Assembly: GCA_017438865.1 (NCBI GenBank)
Contig: JAFRUN010000001.1
Location: forward strand, 1-50,219
DNA: 50,219 nt
Source: Clostridia bacterium
Lineage (GTDB): Bacteria > Bacillota > Clostridia > Christensenellales > CAG-138
Reading direction: 5' to 3'
In this document: positions 32,096-39,684 of the stretch, one piece after another
Layout of the letters: every line of letters begins with the position of its first letter
Numbering within the stretch: the stretch's first letter is position 1
The notes under the pieces: generated by a model
Databases searched by the model: none
Told to the model about the DNA's origin: nothing
The model's input: the letters and a program-made list of their open reading frames with translations, nothing else
Program-made: the position numbers and the translations under genes

Positions 32096-33142
32096 ATGCA
32101 AAACAAGAACAACATCACCATCCGTGATATTGCCGACCGCGTCGGCGTGTCCAAGACAACGATTTCACGTTATCTGAACGGCAAGTATCAGTACATGTCC
32201 AAGGAAACGCAGCTTCGTATCAAGGAAACGATCGAGTGTGCGAATTTCCGGCCGAACAAGCTGGCAAACAGTCTCAAAACCTCCAAGAGCGGATTGATCG
32301 GGCTGGTGCTGTCCGACGTTACTGCGGTTCTTGCGCCGTACATCATCGGATCGGTTTCCACGACGGCGGCAAAGCACGACAAGCAGGTCATCGTCGTCAA
32401 CACAAACGGGAACCCGGAGCGCGAGATCAGCTTGGTCAACGAGCTTCTGGATCAGCAGGTGGAGGGACTGCTCGTCGGAAGCGGGTACAACTCCGATTAC
32501 TATCTGCATTTGAATGAAACGCGCTGTCCGGTCGTGCTGATTTCGCGCGTCAAGGAGAGCCGCAGCATCGATTCGGTCTATATCAATCACCGCGAAGCGA
32601 CCGAGCTTCTGATCGAGCATCTCATCGCATCGGGATTCAAGCGGATCCTGATCGTTTCCACCCTGGGACACGATGAAAGCAGTACGATCACCGACCGCGA
32701 GCGCGCGGCGGTGCACGCCTGCGAGTGTCATTGCGGAGAAGGTGTGGAGAACCGTCTGTTTCTGATCGAAAACAACAAACCGAACGCCTCGCTCGGCTCC
32801 CTGCAGGCAAAGCACGTCGAACAGATCCAGGACATTCTGAAGCTCGCCAACGCGGAAAGCCGGAAGGAAAAGACGGCGATCTTCGTCGCCGCGACCGTCC
32901 TGATGGGCGAATTCCTCTGCTGCTGCTATCAGCTCGGCATGGCGCTGTCCGACCGGTTTACGATCGCCGGCTACGATACCTATCATTACGCCGCGTTCGC
33001 AACGCCTCACATCAACGTCATCGAGCAGCCGATCATGGAGGTCGGCAGACTCGCGACCGAGCGGCTGCTGGAGCAGATCAAAACCGCGGAGCCGCTCCCG
33101 ATTCAGGAAACGATCCTGAAATGCCGCCTGTCGCTGCAATAA
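32096..33142 (+). CDS. LacI-family transcriptional regulator
   Basis: 348 residues. The N-terminal LacI helix-turn-helix (ITIRDIADRVGVSKTTISRY, about 7-26) and hinge helix (RPNKLANSLKTSKSG) are followed by a periplasmic-binding-protein-like sensor domain (about 60-345). It probably controls the neighbouring importer and RraA-like genes in response to an imported compound or its breakdown product. Some members of this type sense sugar acids or ketoacids, which would suit aldolase products. Start ATG 32096 follows GGGGAGAG. Own promoter and terminator on both sides. Confidence 0.92.
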   Translation: MQNKNNITIRDIADRVGVSKTTISRYLNGKYQYMSKETQLRIKETIECANFRPNKLANSLKTSKSGLIGLVLSDVTAVLAPYIIGSVSTTAAKHDKQVIVVNTNGNPEREISLVNELLDQQVEGLLVGSGYNSDYYLHLNETRCPVVLISRVKESRSIDSVYINHREATELLIEHLIASGFKRILIVSTLGHDESSTITDRERAAVHACECHCGEGVENRLFLIENNKPNASLGSLQAKHVEQIQDILKLANAESRKEKTAIFVAATVLMGEFLCCCYQLGMALSDRFTIAGYDTYHYAAFATPHINVIEQPIMEVGRLATERLLEQIKTAEPLPIQETILKCRLSLQ

Positions 33143-33154
33143 GCGCTTCCATCG

Positions 33155-33184
33155 AAAAACCGCCCGGAAAACGGGCGGTTTTGC
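33155..33184. terminator. Bidirectional terminator after the LacI-type gene
   Basis: AAAACCGCCCG/CGGGCGGTTTT stem with flanking A and T tracts. Confidence 0.88.
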
Positions 33185-33200
33185 TTGCTTTTTTTCGACG

Positions 33201-33959
33201 CTATTTCAGGCCGAAGAAGGCGCAGATCTCCGCAATCGCACGGTCCATCTTCTCCGGCGACTGGAAACGGTGGTCGGTGTGTTCGACCGGCGTGAACTCG
33301 ATCACATTGTTCTCGGCGAACGCCTTGACCGCGTCGAACGGCACGATCTCGTCTTCCGTGCCGTGCACGATGAAAAGCTCGTCTGCATACGGCAGAAAAT
33401 CCCGCTGCGAGATGTCCGCTTCTTTGACGCTGTCCAGAAACGTCCTGTCGATCGCGACCTTGCGGTCGAAGCCGACGGATACCGGCTTGCCCTTTCCGAT
33501 CCGCGCAAGCTCCGTTTCGGTCATGATCGAGCGCGTAAACACGTCGTACAGCACGACGGCGGGACAGCGCAGCGCAACCTTTTTGAACGGATCGCCGTGT
33601 TCGGAGACGTATTTCAGAAACAGGTATCCGCCGAAGCTGGCCGCATAGCCGAACAGCGCGGCGCCCGGATATCGCGCGCCGATCCATGAAAGGATCGCGG
33701 AGAGGTACAGATCGCAGTCGGAAAGCCGCAGCGTCTTGCGGACGTCGTTGCCGTGGCACGGCCAGTTGAAGGTCATGACGGCGACGCCGCGGTTCTTCTC
33801 CAGCACATGTTTTGCAAAGCGCGCCGCCGATCTGTTGTCCCTGTCGCTGCCGAAGCCGTTTCCGTACAGAACGACGGTCTGTACGTCGTTCACGTCCTTT
33901 GCGCAGAGCTTGCAGTGAATGCTTGCGCCCGATTCGTTGATGTTGAAGTATTTTTCCAT
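33201..33959 (-). CDS. Alpha/beta hydrolase
   Basis: 252 residues of the alpha/beta hydrolase fold. The nucleophile elbow is GYAASFGGY near residue 105, where the usual Gly-x-Ser-x-Gly reads G-Y-A-A-S-F-G-G. Late acid and base candidates are HGTEDEIVPF and EHTDHRF, the latter with the probable catalytic His. The lipid, ester or peptide substrate is unknown. ATG 33959 has no Shine-Dalgarno and lies only 11 nt after the leuS terminator. A TTG at 34001 overlapping the leuS stop is an alternative start, but it would read through the hairpin. Confidence 0.82.
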   Translation of the reverse strand: MEKYFNINESGASIHCKLCAKDVNDVQTVVLYGNGFGSDRDNRSAARFAKHVLEKNRGVAVMTFNWPCHGNDVRKTLRLSDCDLYLSAILSWIGARYPGAALFGYAASFGGYLFLKYVSEHGDPFKKVALRCPAVVLYDVFTRSIMTETELARIGKGKPVSVGFDRKVAIDRTFLDSVKEADISQRDFLPYADELFIVHGTEDEIVPFDAVKAFAENNVIEFTPVEHTDHRFQSPEKMDRAIAEICAFFGLK

Positions 33960-33969
33960 AGCTTGCACG

Positions 33970-33992
33970 AAAAAGAGGGCCGGAGCCCTCTC
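33970..33992 (-). terminator. leuS terminator
   Basis: On the minus strand GAGAGGGC, loop TCCG, GCCCTCTTTTT, close to the leuS stop and immediately before the hydrolase start. Confidence 0.8.
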
Positions 33993-33997
33993 AAAGA

Positions 33998-36403
33998 TCA
34001 ACCGACTACAAGGTTGATGATGTTCTTGACGACGATCGTCTTGCGGATCGTCTTGCCCTCGACAAACGGCTTCACGTCGTCAAGCGCGAGCGCGGCTTCG
34101 ACGATCGCGGCGCTGTCCATGCCGACCGGGAGTTTCACACGCGCGCGGATCTTGCCGTTGACCTGCACGCCGTACTCGATCGTGTTGACGGCGAGCGCGT
34201 CGGGATCGAATTCCGGCCACGCGGAATGGTGCAGCGGTGCAAAGCCGAGCCGTTCGTTGAGCTCCTCGGAGATATGCGGCGCGACCGGGTACAAAAGCAG
34301 CAGCAGCGCGCGGAATTCGTCCTTCGTGAGCGAGCCCTTCGCATAGAAGTCGTTGACGAGCGACATCATCGCCGCGATCGCGGTGTTGAACTTCATGCGC
34401 TCATAGTCTTCCGAGACCTTCTTGATACAGGCGTTGACCTTCGTGCGCAGATCGGCGTCGGTGAATCCCTCGCCCTTTACCATGTCCTGCAATCTCCAGA
34501 CGCGGTCGAGGAAGCGCTTGCAGCCGTTCGCGGAGTCCTCGCTCCACGGCGTCGCCGCCATATAATCGCCCATGAACATCACATAAAGACGCAGCGTGTC
34601 CGCGCCGAGATGCTCGATGACGCTGACCGGATCGACCACGTTGCCCTTCGACTTGCTCATCTTGTCGCCGTCAGGTCCGAGGATCAATCCCTGATAGGTG
34701 CGCTTTGCATACGGCTCCGGCGTGTTGACCTCGCCGATGTCGTACAGAAAGTGATGCCAGAAGCGCGAGTACAAAAGATGGCGCGTCACGTGTTCCATGC
34801 CGCCGTTGTACCAGTCGACCGGCATCCAGTATTTCATTTCCTCCGGATCGCAGAAGACCTTGTCGTTATGCGGATCGATGAAACGCAGATAGTACCAGCT
34901 CGATCCCGCCCACTGCGGCATAGTGTCCGTCTCGCGCTTCGCTTTCCCGCCGCACTTCGGACAGGTGCAGTTGACGAACGATTCGATCCGTGCAAGCGGG
35001 CTCTGTCCGTCGGTGCCCGGCGCAAAGTTTTCCACGTCGGGGAGCTTAAGCGGCAGTTCTTCATACGGAACGCCGACCGTGCCGCACTTTTCGCAATGAA
35101 TCAGGGGGATCGGCTCGCCCCAGTAGCGCTGGCGGTTGAACGCCCAGTCCTTCATCTTGTACTGGATGCCCTTCCTGCCGAGCTTGTGCTCATCCAGATA
35201 GGCGAGCATCGCCGCGATCGAATCCTTTTTGTTGTCGTACGCGTTCAAAAAGCCGGAATTGATCATCCTGCCGTCGCCGGTGTACGCTTCCTTTTCGATG
35301 TCGCCGCCCTCGATGACCGGAATGATCTCCGCGCCGAACTTTTTCGCAAACTCCCAGTCGCGCTGATCGTGCGCGGGCACTGCCATGATCGCGCCGGTGC
35401 CGTAGCCCATCATGACGTAATCCGCGATAAAGACCGGGATCTCTTTGCCGCTGACCGGATTGATCGCCGTAAAGCCGTTGAGCTTCACGCCGGTCTTTTC
35501 CTTTGAAAGCTGCGTGCGCTCGAACTCGGTTTTCTTCGCGCACGCCGCGCGGTACGCCTCGACCTCGTCCCAGTTTTCGATGCGGTCGCGATACTTGTCG
35601 AGCATCGGGTGCTCCGGCGCAATGACCATGAACGTCACGCCGAAGAGCGTGTCGCAGCGCGTGGTGTAGATTTCGAGCGCTTCGGGAACGTCCTTGATCT
35701 GGAAATTCACGAACGCGCCGACGGACTTGCCGATCCAGTCGATCTCCTGCTGCTTGATCGAGTCGGGGTAATCGACGTCGTTGAGACCTTCGAGCAGCTT
35801 ATCGGCATACGCCGTGATCTTCAGATACCAGACGTCTTTCGGAAGCTGGATGACGTCGCTGTGGCACACGTCGCACTTGCCGCCCTGCGAATCCTCGTTC
35901 GAAAGAACGACCTTGCAGTTCGGGCAGTAGTTGACCAGCGTCTTTGCGCGGAACACGAGCCCGTGATCGAAGAGCTTCAAAAAAATCCACTGCGTCCACT
36001 TGTAATAATCGGGCACGGACGTGGCGATCTCGCGTGACCAGTCGAACGAATAGCCGACGCGCTTCATCTGGTCCTTGAAATGCTCGATGTTTGCGGTCGT
36101 GATGACGTGCGGGTGCGTGTTGGTCTTGATCGCGTAGTTCTCCGCGGGCAGACCGAACGAGTCGAATCCCATCGGGAACAGCACGTTACAGCCCTGCATG
36201 CGGCGCTTTCTGGAAAGCACCTCCAAGCTCGTGTACGCCTTGATGTGCCCGACGTGCATGCCCGCGCCGGACGGGTACGGAAACTCCACGAGCGCGTAGA
36301 ATTTCGGTTTTGTATGGTCCTTTTCCGCCTCGAAGCAGTGATGCGCATCCCAATACGCCTGCCACTTCCGCTCGACGGCGTTGAAATCGTAAATATCCGC
36401 CAT
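33998..36403 (-). CDS. leuS: Leucine--tRNA ligase
   Basis: 801-residue class I synthetase that charges tRNA-Leu. The HIGH-type signature is HVGH near residue 52, the zinc-finger-like cysteines are NYCPNCKVVL and GKCDVCHSD, and the editing domain lies about 225-420. A second Cys pair with FVNCTCPKCGG follows, and the KMSKS motif is DKMSKSKGNVVDP near 575. The anticodon-binding and C-terminal domains are present, so it is full length. ATG 36403 has AAAGGAG upstream. No T-box precedes it, since the leader is only about 30-40 nt. Confidence 0.97.
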   Translation of the reverse strand: MADIYDFNAVERKWQAYWDAHHCFEAEKDHTKPKFYALVEFPYPSGAGMHVGHIKAYTSLEVLSRKRRMQGCNVLFPMGFDSFGLPAENYAIKTNTHPHVITTANIEHFKDQMKRVGYSFDWSREIATSVPDYYKWTQWIFLKLFDHGLVFRAKTLVNYCPNCKVVLSNEDSQGGKCDVCHSDVIQLPKDVWYLKITAYADKLLEGLNDVDYPDSIKQQEIDWIGKSVGAFVNFQIKDVPEALEIYTTRCDTLFGVTFMVIAPEHPMLDKYRDRIENWDEVEAYRAACAKKTEFERTQLSKEKTGVKLNGFTAINPVSGKEIPVFIADYVMMGYGTGAIMAVPAHDQRDWEFAKKFGAEIIPVIEGGDIEKEAYTGDGRMINSGFLNAYDNKKDSIAAMLAYLDEHKLGRKGIQYKMKDWAFNRQRYWGEPIPLIHCEKCGTVGVPYEELPLKLPDVENFAPGTDGQSPLARIESFVNCTCPKCGGKAKRETDTMPQWAGSSWYYLRFIDPHNDKVFCDPEEMKYWMPVDWYNGGMEHVTRHLLYSRFWHHFLYDIGEVNTPEPYAKRTYQGLILGPDGDKMSKSKGNVVDPVSVIEHLGADTLRLYVMFMGDYMAATPWSEDSANGCKRFLDRVWRLQDMVKGEGFTDADLRTKVNACIKKVSEDYERMKFNTAIAAMMSLVNDFYAKGSLTKDEFRALLLLLYPVAPHISEELNERLGFAPLHHSAWPEFDPDALAVNTIEYGVQVNGKIRARVKLPVGMDSAAIVEAALALDDVKPFVEGKTIRKTIVVKNIINLVVG

Positions 36404-36442
36404 GAAAAACTCCTTTCATGCAATGCCTGATAGATACAATAG

Positions 36443-36470
36443 AATATAACTTTTTCACGGTGTTTGTCAA
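36443..36470 (-). promoter_or_regulatory. leuS promoter
   Basis: Minus-strand TTGACA (36465-36470), 16 nt, TATATT (36443-36448). Confidence 0.75.
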
Positions 36471-36474
36471 TCGC

Positions 36475-36503
36475 TTTACATTAAAAAGAAGATATGATAA
36501 ACT
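36475..36503 (+). promoter_or_regulatory. lgt promoter
   Basis: TTTACA (36475-36480), 17 nt, TAAACT (36498-36503). Confidence 0.65.
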
Positions 36504-36547
36504 AAAATATACCGAATTGCGGCGGAGACGCCGCGAAAGGAGTTTTT

Positions 36548-37591
36548 ATGCTCGGCACGTTTTTATTCAGGATCGGAAACTTCGGCGTTCCGACGATGGG
36601 CGCTTGCGTGCTCGTCGGCGCGGTGCTCGCCGTACTTTTAAGCTGGCTTCTCAGAAAAAAGTCCGCGCTGGACTGGAACGGCGAGGTCGTCGACGCGATC
36701 ATCTACGCGGTGCTTCTGGGCTTTGCGGGCATGAAGATCCTCTATTGGATCGTCACACCGGATGTGTTCAAAACCGCTTTTTCCGACGGGTTTTTCCGCG
36801 GGATCCTGAGCTTGCTCATGGAGGGCATGGTCTTTTACGGCGGGCTTCTGGGTGGCATTCTGGGCGTTTTTCTGACGGCGCGGAAGAAGAAAAGGAACTT
36901 CTTTGAGTTTACGGACCTGATGGCGCCCTGCTTCTGCGTGGCGCACGCGTTCGGACGCATCGGCTGTCTTCTGACCGGCTGCTGCTACGGCGTGGCGGTC
37001 GGCGAAACGACGCAGTTCGGCGTGCTGACTTACGGCGGCGCCTGCGCGGTGAAATATCTGAACGGCACGATGCGGCTGCCGGTCCCGCTCTTTGAGGCGA
37101 TCTTCCTGCTGCTGCTGTGCGCTGCGCTGGTGCTGATCTTCCGCAAAGAAAAGCACCTCGGCACGACGACCGGCTGGTACCTCATTCTGTACGCCCTGTG
37201 GCGGTTCGTGATCGAGATGTTTCGCGGCGACGCGGAGCGCGGCAAATTCGGTCCGCTCTATACCTCGCAGTGGATCAGCATCCTGATCCTTCTGGCGGGC
37301 GTCGCGATCCTGATTCTTTCGCGGCGTTTCGGATGGAAGAAGGGCGCGCCGTTCAGGGTGTTTCACGAGGAGGACGTGACCGTGCCGGAACCGGAAGAGA
37401 AGAAAGAACCGGAAAAGCCGGAGGAGCCGGAGCGCATCGATGAACAGGAGGTCGAAGCGTCGGCGAAGGCGGAAGCCGAGAACGCGGGCGACGATGACGA
37501 CGAGGACGACGGCGACGAAGCGGAAGGCGAATCGGACGGCGAATTCGGCGGCGAGACCGGCGGAGACGCAGGCGGCGGCGACGCGGAATAA
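36548..37591 (+). CDS. lgt: Prolipoprotein diacylglyceryl transferase with acidic tail
   Basis: 347 residues. Lgt transfers diacylglycerol from phosphatidylglycerol to the lipobox cysteine of prolipoproteins; several lipoproteins are encoded in this window. About seven TM helices occupy residues 10-270. The signature HAFGRIGCLLTGCCYG (133-148) holds the essential arginine. The region corresponding to E. coli His103 reads FYGG here. The last ~75 residues are a low-complexity tail rich in Glu, Asp, Gly and Pro that ordinary Lgt proteins lack. GAAAGGAG precedes ATG 36548. Confidence 0.95.
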   Translation: MLGTFLFRIGNFGVPTMGACVLVGAVLAVLLSWLLRKKSALDWNGEVVDAIIYAVLLGFAGMKILYWIVTPDVFKTAFSDGFFRGILSLLMEGMVFYGGLLGGILGVFLTARKKKRNFFEFTDLMAPCFCVAHAFGRIGCLLTGCCYGVAVGETTQFGVLTYGGACAVKYLNGTMRLPVPLFEAIFLLLLCAALVLIFRKEKHLGTTTGWYLILYALWRFVIEMFRGDAERGKFGPLYTSQWISILILLAGVAILILSRRFGWKKGAPFRVFHEEDVTVPEPEEKKEPEKPEEPERIDEQEVEASAKAEAENAGDDDDEDDGDEAEGESDGEFGGETGGDAGGGDAE

Positions 37592-37598
37592 ACAATAT

Positions 37599-37626
37599 GC
37601 GGCGGGCAAACGGCCCGCCGCTTTTG
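37599..37626. terminator. Terminator between lgt and the SpoIIQ-like gene
   Basis: GCGGCGGGC/GCCCGCCGC stem with an AAACG loop, followed by TTTT on the plus strand; the genes are convergent. Confidence 0.75.
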
Positions 37627-37637
37627 CGTTTCGGTTT

Positions 37638-38393
37638 TTATTTTCCGAGCCGGACGTACTTCGCGGGATCCTTTGCGACGCCGTCGATGCGGATCGCAAA
37701 GTGCAGATGCGGCGGGAGCGCGCATTCGGAGATCGCGCTCGTTCCGACTGCGCCGATCACGTCGCCCGCGTTCAGCCGGTCGCCGACCTTGACGCGGACG
37801 TTCTCGCCGAGATTGGCATAGAGCGTGGTTCGCCCGTTCGCGTGGCTCACGGTGACCGACCAGCCGAGCGCATCGTCCTTCCAGACGCGTTCGACCGTGC
37901 CGGCGAACACGCATTTGACCGGCGTGCCGGCGTCCGCCTTGATGTCCACGCCGTCGTGCGTGGTCCACTGATCGAGCGTCACAGAGTACAGTAGTTTATC
38001 GGTGGCAAAGCCGAACACGATCTCGCCCGAAACGGGCGGCGCCGCCTTGCTCTGGGAGCTCGAGGGACGTTTTGTCGGCTCCGGTTCCCCGGTGGGCGCG
38101 GCGGTCGGAAGCGGCACGGGCGTGGGGACCGGCGTCTTTGCGGGCGCGGGGCGTACCGTCGGCGCGTGCAGCAGGTCCTTGAGACGTTCGTCGTTCGACT
38201 GTCCCACGATCACGATCGGATCGGAGGGCTGCGCCTCCGCCTCCTCTTCCGCGGGCCGGTCGAGCGCAAGCAGCAGGATCGCGCCGCCGATCACCACAAG
38301 GCAGACGACCAGCGCGATGTAGAATCCGTTGTTCCGGAGGAACAGACGGAAGCGGTCCATACGGGCATTCGTTTCATTCTTCGGTTCTTCCAT
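37638..38393 (-). CDS. M23-fold membrane-anchored protein, SpoIIQ-like
   Basis: 251 residues: a short cytoplasmic N-terminus, one TM helix (about 23-45), a Pro/Thr-rich linker and a LytM/M23 domain (about 140-245). The zinc ligands are kept (HDGVD and HLHF), but the usual YAHL histidine is Asn in LYANLGE, as in SpoIIQ-type proteins. This and the presence of spo0A suggest the forespore SpoIIQ that pairs with SpoIIIAH during engulfment. A general cell-wall endopeptidase is the alternative. Start ATG 38393 follows GAGGTG. Confidence 0.72.
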   Translation of the reverse strand: MEEPKNETNARMDRFRLFLRNNGFYIALVVCLVVIGGAILLLALDRPAEEEAEAQPSDPIVIVGQSNDERLKDLLHAPTVRPAPAKTPVPTPVPLPTAAPTGEPEPTKRPSSSQSKAAPPVSGEIVFGFATDKLLYSVTLDQWTTHDGVDIKADAGTPVKCVFAGTVERVWKDDALGWSVTVSHANGRTTLYANLGENVRVKVGDRLNAGDVIGAVGTSAISECALPPHLHFAIRIDGVAKDPAKYVRLGK

Positions 38394-38448
38394 TTTTATC
38401 ACCTCGGCTGTAGTATGGACGCGTGTGAAAAAATGTATACCGTTTCGA

Positions 38449-38486
38449 TTGTCAAAATTTTTCGGGTATGATATGATCGGCATATG
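38449..38486 (+). promoter_or_regulatory. Promoter for a leaderless transcript (second MFS gene)
   Basis: TTGTCA (38449-38454), 17 nt, TATGAT (38472-38477), six bases, then ATG 38484, with no Shine-Dalgarno. The predicted +1 is the A of the start codon. Confidence 0.6.
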
Positions 38487-39632
38487 AAGCTGCGGACGTT
38501 TCGATTTTCATTGCTGCAGGGATTTTACTGGATGGGCGCGTGCATGGTGTATGCCTATGCCGAGCGCATGCTGCTTTCGTGCGGTTTTCAGACCGGCACG
38601 ATCGGCTTGATCCTTGCATTTTCCTATCTCTCGGCGATTTTTCTGCAGCCGGCGCTCGCCGCGGCCGCGGATCGCGCGCGGCGCGTGACGCTTCGGCTCG
38701 GGATCACGGTCTGCGCTGCGCTGTCCGCGGCGTTCGCTCTTGCCGCGCTGTTCGGATCGCGGGTGCTTGCCGTGTTCGCGGCGCTGCTCGGTGCGCTGTC
38801 GGGCGTGACGCTTGCCGTGCAGCCGCTGATCAATTCGGTCGGGTTCCATTATATCGACAGCGGACAGGACCTCAATTATTCGTTCGCGCGCGGCGTCGGA
38901 AGCGTCGCCTACGCGCTCGCCTCGCTGCTGTTCGGCGCGCTTGCGGCGCGGACGAAAACGATGCTGGCGGTCTACGTCGTCATGCAGGCGGGTCTGTTCG
39001 TCGTCGCGTTGACGTTTGCGCCGCACAAAAGCGGCGCTGCGGTGCTGGAAACGCCGGGAAGCCCGTTCGGCGTGCTCCGCCGTTATCCGGCGTTCGTTCT
39101 GTTCTGCGTCGGTACGCTTGTGCTGACCGTGCCGCACATGGTGCTGAATTCGTACCTTGCGAGCATTACGAAGATCACGGGCGGCGATATGAGCGTGATG
39201 ATCGCGATCGCCGCGCTGGTGGAGTTTCCGGCGATGACGGCGTATTCGTACATCCGCAAGCGCATTCCGGACCGCGTACTGCTGGTCGCGAGCGCGTCGG
39301 TCTATCTTCTCAAGACGGGACTCCTGCTGTTTGCGGCGTATCTTCCGATCGGCGCATGGGCGGTGTATGTCTCGGCAGCGCTGCAGATGCTGTGCTATGC
39401 GGTCTACGCGCCTGCGTCCATGTATTTCGCAAACGACAGCGTGCGGGAGACCGACCGCGTCAAGGGGCAGATGCTTCTGACGGAGGCGGGGCTGTTCGCA
39501 GGCGTGCTGAGCATGCTTCTGGGCGGATTTGCGATCGAACTGTTCGGCGTCGGGATCACGCTGATCCTCTGCGAAGCCCTGGTCGCCGCGGGCGTTCTGC
39601 TTGTATGGCTTGCGCTGCGCAAACGCGCATAA
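38484..39632 (+). CDS. MFS transporter, MFS_1-like/LacY-type
   Basis: 382-residue inner-membrane protein with about twelve hydrophobic segments. The N-terminal half resembles the PF12832/nucleoside-symporter branch (FSLLQGFYWMGACMVYAYAE, and DLNYSFARGVGSVAYALAS near 130), with the motif FARGVGS typical of that group. The substrate is unknown. The gene is divergent from the SpoIIQ-like gene by 90 nt and has its own promoter and terminator. Confidence 0.85.
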   Translation: MKLRTFRFSLLQGFYWMGACMVYAYAERMLLSCGFQTGTIGLILAFSYLSAIFLQPALAAAADRARRVTLRLGITVCAALSAAFALAALFGSRVLAVFAALLGALSGVTLAVQPLINSVGFHYIDSGQDLNYSFARGVGSVAYALASLLFGALAARTKTMLAVYVVMQAGLFVVALTFAPHKSGAAVLETPGSPFGVLRRYPAFVLFCVGTLVLTVPHMVLNSYLASITKITGGDMSVMIAIAALVEFPAMTAYSYIRKRIPDRVLLVASASVYLLKTGLLLFAAYLPIGAWAVYVSAALQMLCYAVYAPASMYFANDSVRETDRVKGQMLLTEAGLFAGVLSMLLGGFAIELFGVGITLILCEALVAAGVLLVWLALRKRA

Positions 39633-39646
39633 AAAGAAAGAAAGCG

Positions 39647-39676
39647 AAAAAAAAGACCGCGGCTGCGGTCTTTTTT
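39647..39676. terminator. Bidirectional terminator
   Basis: AAAAAAGACCGC/GCGGTCTTTTTT stem over a GGCT loop, between the convergent MFS and M23-fold genes. Confidence 0.92.
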
Positions 39677-39684
39677 GCTGCGGT

